Shown here one piece after another: positions 8,401 to 11,462 of a stretch of DNA of 11,462 nt. The position numbers and the translations under genes are program-made. The stretch is taken from the NCBI GenBank assembly GCA_948438565.1, contig CAOJLW010000049.1:1-11462 (forward strand), in the 5' to 3' direction. Each line of letters opens with the position of its first letter. The stretch's first letter is position 1. The stretch comes from an uncultured Lachnospiraceae bacterium (GTDB taxonomy: Bacteria > Bacillota > Clostridia > Lachnospirales > Lachnospiraceae). Below the pieces are notes generated by a model, which saw only the letters and a program-made list of their open reading frames with translations, did no database searches and had not been told where the DNA came from.

Positions 8401-8976
8401 GAGCATATTCATATTCCGGTCTACAACTGGCGTTACCCAGCGTTTATCTGCGCCTGGTATCGGAACCGCATGATCGCCGTAAGCGCCATAATGGGATTCT
8501 ACATTTGCCTCTGCATAGACATAGATTCCAAGCTCGTCCGCCAGATCATAGAGCAGCTTATCGTTCGGATAGTGGGACGTACGCACTGCATTGACATTAA
8601 ACTGTTTCATCAATTTTAAGTCGTCGATAATGTCCTGCGCCGTTACGGAGCTTCCCATCTCTAAGCTGACGTCATGCCGGTTGACGCCGCGGAAAATAAT
8701 TTTCTGCCCGGTAATCTGCATCTGCTCCTGTTCGGCTTCGTTGATATTGACCTTATAGATCTCACGGAAACCGACATGATCGGCAACTGCTTCCACAACG
8801 TTTCCGTTTTTATCCTTTAATTCCAAGGTAAGCATATACAGATTTGGCGTATCCGGGAACCATTTCTTCGGATTGGACACTTCTATAGTCGCCGTTTTTC
8901 TCTCGCCCAGATTGCATTTTTTCTCTCCGTCCGCCGCTACTGCGTCTGGATCCGCCGCGCCGGTAGCGCCCTGCAA
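5413..8976 (-). CDS. Downstream fragment: GH2 catalytic barrel through C-terminal wall-binding region
   Basis: This fragment (1187 residues from a TTG) is the catalytic and C-terminal part of the galactosidase. The TTG has no convincing ribosome binding site and probably is not a real start. Residues 1-80 finish the Ig-like domain. The TIM barrel spans about 85-395, with FRGVNRHD (95-102), acid/base E209 in WSFGNEA, nucleophile E301 in EYAHAMG and WDWIDQSL (332-339). These match E. coli LacZ motifs closely, so the active site is complete. A further beta domain lies at about 400-505. A Bgal_small_N-like domain spans about 535-840 and includes YFGRGPEDNYTDRK. Two helical FIVAR repeats span about 855-1008. 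A Gly/Pro/Gln linker (about 1014-1034) leads to a lysine-rich LRR_5/BspA-like tail (1040-1187). There is no LPXTG anchor or terminal membrane helix. Beta-galactosidase is the best call; related GH2 specificities cannot be excluded. Confidence 0.85.
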   Translation of the reverse strand: MQGATGAADPDAVAADGEKKCNLGERKTATIEVSNPKKWFPDTPNLYMLTLELKDKNGNVVEAVADHVGFREIYKVNINEAEQEQMQITGQKIIFRGVNRHDVSLEMGSSVTAQDIIDDLKLMKQFNVNAVRTSHYPNDKLLYDLADELGIYVYAEANVESHYGAYGDHAVPIPGADKRWVTPVVDRNMNMLELLKNHASVIGWSFGNEATYTALPLNDDYCFWAASMAVLNRDPSRLRMYERESDGYYHRYQKETGADPWGYETRSKNVVDVHSTQYPQASAVERYAKNTNYKMPYFEQEYAHAMGQSFGSFNEFWKLNRTYGNVQGGFIWDWIDQSLATTREDGKTFWGYGGDWIDANSNADAFCGNGLFYADRTPSAKAVQMRYDHQQVNFYLEKDDAKVTDRTIAIKVVNELENTDLSAYDIKWSLTKDDKEVANGTLDLSTEAMKQDTFGEETVSIQLPETAPKAGDVYMLELSVINKAKPDWDTDLVPYDNIIAHEQLDLSVTEGEKLPLKYRDMEVFTKAEESEDALSIAGVTADGKTYTMEIDKTSGLIRNYTVDGKVVLEKGPVPSFWRAQNYNDTPVKYDSKLRNSEDAMELVEAPVITKEDNNKHIRMELKVKLPVDADQSLTYDIYSNGEIVVNSVFTPRSDFAPGNAVYPNPGYALPKVGLRMTVAPGYENLEYFGRGPEDNYTDRKTSTDVGVYKSSVTQQFDVKQLKPQENGNHTDVRWTSLTDASGNGLLVSADGTMETSALHVKAENINTSTYDYPYNDQQIRHSTEVPMDEQTYLCLDTMQRGVSNTGFFNHVPLEGFYPHTRPDENGNYPVYEKTFRITPIVADTDKMALGKLGFTAEMPLESAKRDFAEALAASQEEAKNETLYTPSTFRALQDALEKFEGLKDKEDATEAELTQAAKALNEALAKLVTKTKQALLDANEAMDAALLEAEAFLKQTGVYTAESMANLQAAYQSAKTVRNNPEIQEKEDAAAITSAMNALKAAISQLKKASSGDQQNPGQTENPGQTQDPNQKPGDTSVQLPKVGSVFTYKKAVYKVTKSAASGGTVTFVKPSKKTYTKFTVPATVKKGKISFKVTAVSKNAFKGNKKLAQVTIGKNVKSIGEKAFAEDKLLKKITIKSSKLTKVGKNAFKGIHAKCKIRVPKKRLNTYKKTVLKKKGQKSTVKIVGY
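5875..5937 (-). repeat. Short Pro/Gly/Gln repeat linker
   Basis: This stretch encodes NPGQTENPGQTQDPNQKPG, three imperfect copies of an (N/D)PGQT-like unit, between the FIVAR repeats and the lysine-rich C-terminal domain. It is a flexible spacer typical of secreted Gram-positive enzymes. Confidence 0.8.
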
Positions 8977-8996
8977 AGCTTTTAAGCTGTCATAGC

Positions 8997-9030
8997 TTAT
9001 CGTATCCGCTCCAACGGCATTTCGTTCTCA
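8997..9030 (-). other. Frameshift junction within the galactosidase gene
   Basis: This is the only interval in which both frames are open, so a single-base loss (or +2 change) must lie here. The best site is the codon after DEN at 9021-9024, where GGA AAT has apparently become GA AAT. A glycine-asparagine turn in this position (DENGNAVG) is what such Ig-like domains usually show. No long homopolymer lies at the proposed site. Confidence 0.75.
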
Positions 9031-11399
9031 TCCAAAAGCTTAACGTCAACCGTATAACCGTCGCCAATCACCCGATCGGTCAAGTTCCTGACGTCGACGT
9101 CCACCTTCATCGTCACATCGCTGTTTTTATCTGTCCTGTCCTTAAAAGAAGTCTGTACGAAGAAATCGCGAATTTCGGCTTTGTCGTCTTTTGAATATAA
9201 GTAAACATCACGCATAATGCCGCTCTGCTGGATATAATCCTGATTTTCCAGATAACTGCCGATGGACCAGCGATGCACCTTTAACGCCAGCGTATTCGCC
9301 TGTCCTTTTCCGTTTAAGTACGGCGTAATATTAAAATCATGCGCGCTGTGGCTATCCGACGTATAACCTACCTGCTTGCCGTTAATATACAGATAATAAG
9401 CGGATTTCACAGCTTGAAGTGAAATAAAAATTTCACGGCCGTCCCAATTGTCCGGCGTTATAAATTCCGTCCGGTAATAGCCGACCGGATTGTAGGCAAG
9501 CGGAGCCTGCGGATCATCGTAATCAATATTGTTTCCTGTCACGCTTCCCCATGGATAAATACTGTTGGTATAAATCGCTTCGTCAAAATATTTAAATGTG
9601 CCGTCCTCGTTGCGGTAGGTCTGCCAAGTCTGCGGCACAAACTCCTTGGCAAAATCCCCCTTAGCGTCGTCCGGAAGCTTAGCCGCCAGATAGCCTTTGG
9701 CGTCCGCCGCGTCCGCCTGCTCGGAATTGGCCACCAGAGCAAAATCCCATTCTGTCTGTGTCAAAAGCTGATAATAGGAGCTTTTTTCCGCGCCAATATC
9801 GTCTAACGCGCTCTTTTCGCTGGCTACGGCCGTTGCCGCATCCTGATAGGGAATCACGTCCGCATGGGATGGTTCCCGGTTGATTTCCGCCACGGCAATA
9901 TCTTTATACCATTCCATCCCTGAAAAAACAGGCTCTTCATCCATCACTGTAATGCGAACTGCATTCGACGTATACTCTTTGCCGGATACGGTGATATGCG
10001 CCGTAATTTCCGCAGAGCCCGCCTTCATCCCGGTCACCAGATTGCCCTCTATCGAAGCGACGGAAGGATCGCTGCTCTCCAATGTAATGCCATATGAAAT
10101 TGCAGAGCCTGCGGCGTCCTTTGCCGCCGGATTGGCCTTTACGGATTTTCCAATCTGTACAAACTGAGCTTCCAGACCCAACGTAATCGTCGCTTCCAGC
10201 TCGTTCATAACCCAAAGCGCAGATGATGCGTCTTTTTCGGTCATTCGGGCCGGTACCGTACGTTTATCGCCTTCTGTTCCCAGATATTTGCCGGAAGCTT
10301 TATTTTGCAGACGCCAGTTTCCGGAAGCTTCGTCTTTTTCAATTTTCCATTTCTGAGCGTCGGAGGCTGTCATCGCCGTCATTTTAATAACCGATCCGAC
10401 ATCTCCGCTTTCCAGAACCAGACTTGTATTGCTCTGCGGATGCCAATATACATAGCCTTCTCCCGCATCGGAAAATACCCACATACGCGTCGGCAGCAGC
10501 GAGGTATTCCAAAGATAGAGTTCGCTTCCATCTCCAATCCAGTCCGCGCCAGGCTCTAACAGATATCCCGTATGAAGCGCGCTGTCAATACGATATACGC
10601 CGCCCCATTCCTTGGAACTGGCAAGCGCCAGTACCGTCAACTCCGCAGAAGCCTTTAAGCCGTCCAGTTCCACCGTAATCGTCGTCGAACCTTCCGCCCT
10701 AGCCACTACGCTCCTGCCATCTATACTTGCCACATCCGGGTTACTGCTCGATATTACGGCATCATTTATGTCCAGATCATTTCCGGATATATCTTTTCCA
10801 GAAATATTGACCGTAACGCTTTCCCCGATCCTGACAGCCGATGCGCTTAAGCTGACCGAAAGGGAGCTCTCTTCCTGAGCCAACCTCCAGGCCTTTGGCG
10901 CGTCCGACATTATAATCGGTGTATGTTCATTTGTATCGCCGCAGCTAACATAACGATCCCCGTTTTTCAGATAATACTGATCCTCGGTTCCATCCACCTT
11001 TTCCACTGACCATTTCTGTTCAGCCTTTGCGGCATCTTTCCTTTGTACGCTGACAGAATCAGATTCCGCCTGTATCACTAAGCCTTCGTTTTGTACGGCA
11101 TTCCAATATACCAAACCGTCCCCGGCATCTTCAAACCGGAAAATCTCACAGTCGTAAGGGGCGTTCGCTTCCTGTTCCCAGAGCCAGAGCGAATTCCCTT
11201 CCGTCGCCTGATTGTTGGCCGGAGCTATCCTCTGATTCCCATTTACGATATTATAAATCCGGTATGCATAATTCAGCTCCAATCCCCCCTGTGTCTGTGC
11301 GGCGGGAACCGGAACGCCGAAGGCGCCGATCATAAGCATGACTGCCATACATAATGAAATTATGGAACGTAACGTATGTCTTACTTTTTTGGTTCTCAT
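8997..11399 (-). CDS. Upstream fragment: signal peptide, ricin-like and Big_2 modules, GH2 sugar-binding domain
   Basis: This 800-residue fragment is the N-terminal part of the galactosidase. Residues 1-34 form a Sec signal peptide: a basic start, a hydrophobic core ISLCMAVMLMIGAF and a likely cut after VPAA. Residues 42-178 and 266-402 are related ricin-like beta-trefoil domains sharing YRI, LW/YLW, F.DAG.G.VYW and QKW. Each is followed by a Big_2-like Ig domain (about 180-258 and 403-487, both with VASI and a G.A/G.. turn). The GH2 sugar-binding jelly roll covers about 490-740, with YYRTEF, YINGKQVGY and SGIMRDVYLY, followed by the start of the GH2 Ig-like domain. The last eight residues (EMPLERIR) are out of frame and do not belong to the native protein. 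The start ATG at 11397-11399 is preceded by AAGGAG. Alone it has no catalytic residues and could at most act as a secreted lectin-like fragment. Confidence 0.85.
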   Translation of the reverse strand: MRTKKVRHTLRSIISLCMAVMLMIGAFGVPVPAAQTQGGLELNYAYRIYNIVNGNQRIAPANNQATEGNSLWLWEQEANAPYDCEIFRFEDAGDGLVYWNAVQNEGLVIQAESDSVSVQRKDAAKAEQKWSVEKVDGTEDQYYLKNGDRYVSCGDTNEHTPIIMSDAPKAWRLAQEESSLSVSLSASAVRIGESVTVNISGKDISGNDLDINDAVISSSNPDVASIDGRSVVARAEGSTTITVELDGLKASAELTVLALASSKEWGGVYRIDSALHTGYLLEPGADWIGDGSELYLWNTSLLPTRMWVFSDAGEGYVYWHPQSNTSLVLESGDVGSVIKMTAMTASDAQKWKIEKDEASGNWRLQNKASGKYLGTEGDKRTVPARMTEKDASSALWVMNELEATITLGLEAQFVQIGKSVKANPAAKDAAGSAISYGITLESSDPSVASIEGNLVTGMKAGSAEITAHITVSGKEYTSNAVRITVMDEEPVFSGMEWYKDIAVAEINREPSHADVIPYQDAATAVASEKSALDDIGAEKSSYYQLLTQTEWDFALVANSEQADAADAKGYLAAKLPDDAKGDFAKEFVPQTWQTYRNEDGTFKYFDEAIYTNSIYPWGSVTGNNIDYDDPQAPLAYNPVGYYRTEFITPDNWDGREIFISLQAVKSAYYLYINGKQVGYTSDSHSAHDFNITPYLNGKGQANTLALKVHRWSIGSYLENQDYIQQSGIMRDVYLYSKDDKAEIRDFFVQTSFKDRTDKNSDVTMKVDVDVRNLTDRVIGDGYTVDVKLLDENEMPLERIR
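9939..11274 (-). repeat. Two tandem ricin-like plus Big_2 modules encoded in the galactosidase
   Basis: The protein segments at about residues 42-258 and 266-487 have the same order and shared landmarks: YRI at 46 and 269, an aspartate-alanine-glycine turn before VYW at 91 and 311, and QKW at 128 and 349. The offset is about 220 residues (about 660 bases). Identity is moderate, so the duplication is old and is seen at the protein level rather than as a DNA repeat. Confidence 0.7.
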
Positions 11400-11409
11400 G
11401 TTACCTGTT

Positions 11410-11415
11410 CTCCTT
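11410..11415 (-). promoter_or_regulatory. Ribosome binding site of the galactosidase gene
   Basis: On the minus strand AAGGAG lies ten bases before the ATG, slightly longer than ideal spacing but clear. The remaining leader to the window edge (11416-11462) shows an imperfect inverted repeat, AGGTAT and ATAACCT (11429-11448), but no convincing -35/-10 pair. The promoter may lie outside the window. Confidence 0.7.
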
Positions 11416-11462
11416 GTATAATGTATTTAGGTTATTCGAGGGATACCTATAAACCCTTAGAC

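Larger units (their letters stand above)
5413..11399 (-). pseudogene. Secreted multidomain GH2 beta-galactosidase, interrupted by one frameshift
   Basis: The two adjacent minus-strand frames are one gene. The upstream frame ends in the middle of the GH2 immunoglobulin-like domain, and the downstream frame resumes that same domain with no start signal of its own. The frames overlap only at 8997-9030, between a TGA in the downstream frame (9028-9030) and the TAA of the upstream frame (8997-8999). Adding one G at about 9023/9024 changes DENEMPLERIR-stop into DENGNAVGADTIS and joins the frames. The repaired protein would be about 1995 residues: signal peptide, ricin-like, Big_2, ricin-like, Big_2, GH2 sugar-binding, Ig-like and TIM-barrel domains, beta-galactosidase small-chain-type domain, two FIVAR repeats, linker and LRR_5 tail. 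It would act outside the cell on terminal beta-galactosides of glycans. Everything else in both frames is intact, so the break is either recent or a sequencing or assembly error. Confidence 0.8.

Noticed and set aside
8974..8976. TTG at 8976 as a real start of a separate catalytic gene
   Set aside because: No convincing Shine-Dalgarno sequence precedes it, it would start within an Ig-like domain, and the product would lack both the sugar-binding domain and a signal peptide.
8997..9030. Programmed -1 ribosomal frameshift joining the two galactosidase frames
   Set aside because: No X XXY YYZ slippery heptamer is present in the overlap, and such recoding is not known for GH2 enzymes. A simple one-base loss explains the data better.

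Overview
The window looks like a chromosomal segment of a spore-forming, gut-type member of the Firmicutes/Clostridia, most likely Lachnospiraceae. This is inferred from: the extracellular beta-galactosidase that ends in FIVAR repeats and a lysine-rich BspA-like leucine-rich-repeat tail, an architecture common in that family; strong AAGGAG ribosome binding sites; a chemoreceptor with a Gram-positive style signalling domain; and a Spo0A-like box (TGTCGAA) in an intergenic region. No species can be named from the sequence alone.

Layout. (1) At 2-1330 (+) lies the 3' part of a methyl-accepting chemotaxis protein whose start is outside the window. It is closed by a clear intrinsic terminator at 1353-1395. 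(2) The intergenic region 1396-1590 holds Spo0A-box-like elements, a small inverted repeat and a consensus promoter (TTGACA-N17-TATACT). This promoter drives a two-gene operon: a 372-residue protein with four predicted membrane segments (1591-2709) and, 13 bases later, an 852-residue protein with no family I recognise (2723-5281). These two genes look more AT-rich than their neighbours in sampled lines. They are the least explained part of the window and the best candidate for an undescribed system. (3) The space 5282-5412 contains a perfect 12-bp hairpin whose T-run faces the minus strand. (4) The rest, 5413-11399 (-), is one very large secreted glycoside hydrolase family 2 beta-galactosidase locus (about 1995 residues if intact), broken into two reading frames by a one-base shift between 8997 and 9030.

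How the parts relate. The chemoreceptor and the galactosidase are typical accessory genes of a motile carbohydrate-using gut anaerobe. The galactosidase carries a signal peptide, two ricin-like/Big_2 modules that look like an internal duplication, the full GH2 core with both catalytic glutamates, and a C-terminal region suited to non-covalent wall attachment. The two-gene operon has its own promoter and faces the galactosidase tail-to-tail, so it is probably an independent unit. Its products are likely to work together (one in the membrane, one without membrane segments), but the sequence does not reveal their function.
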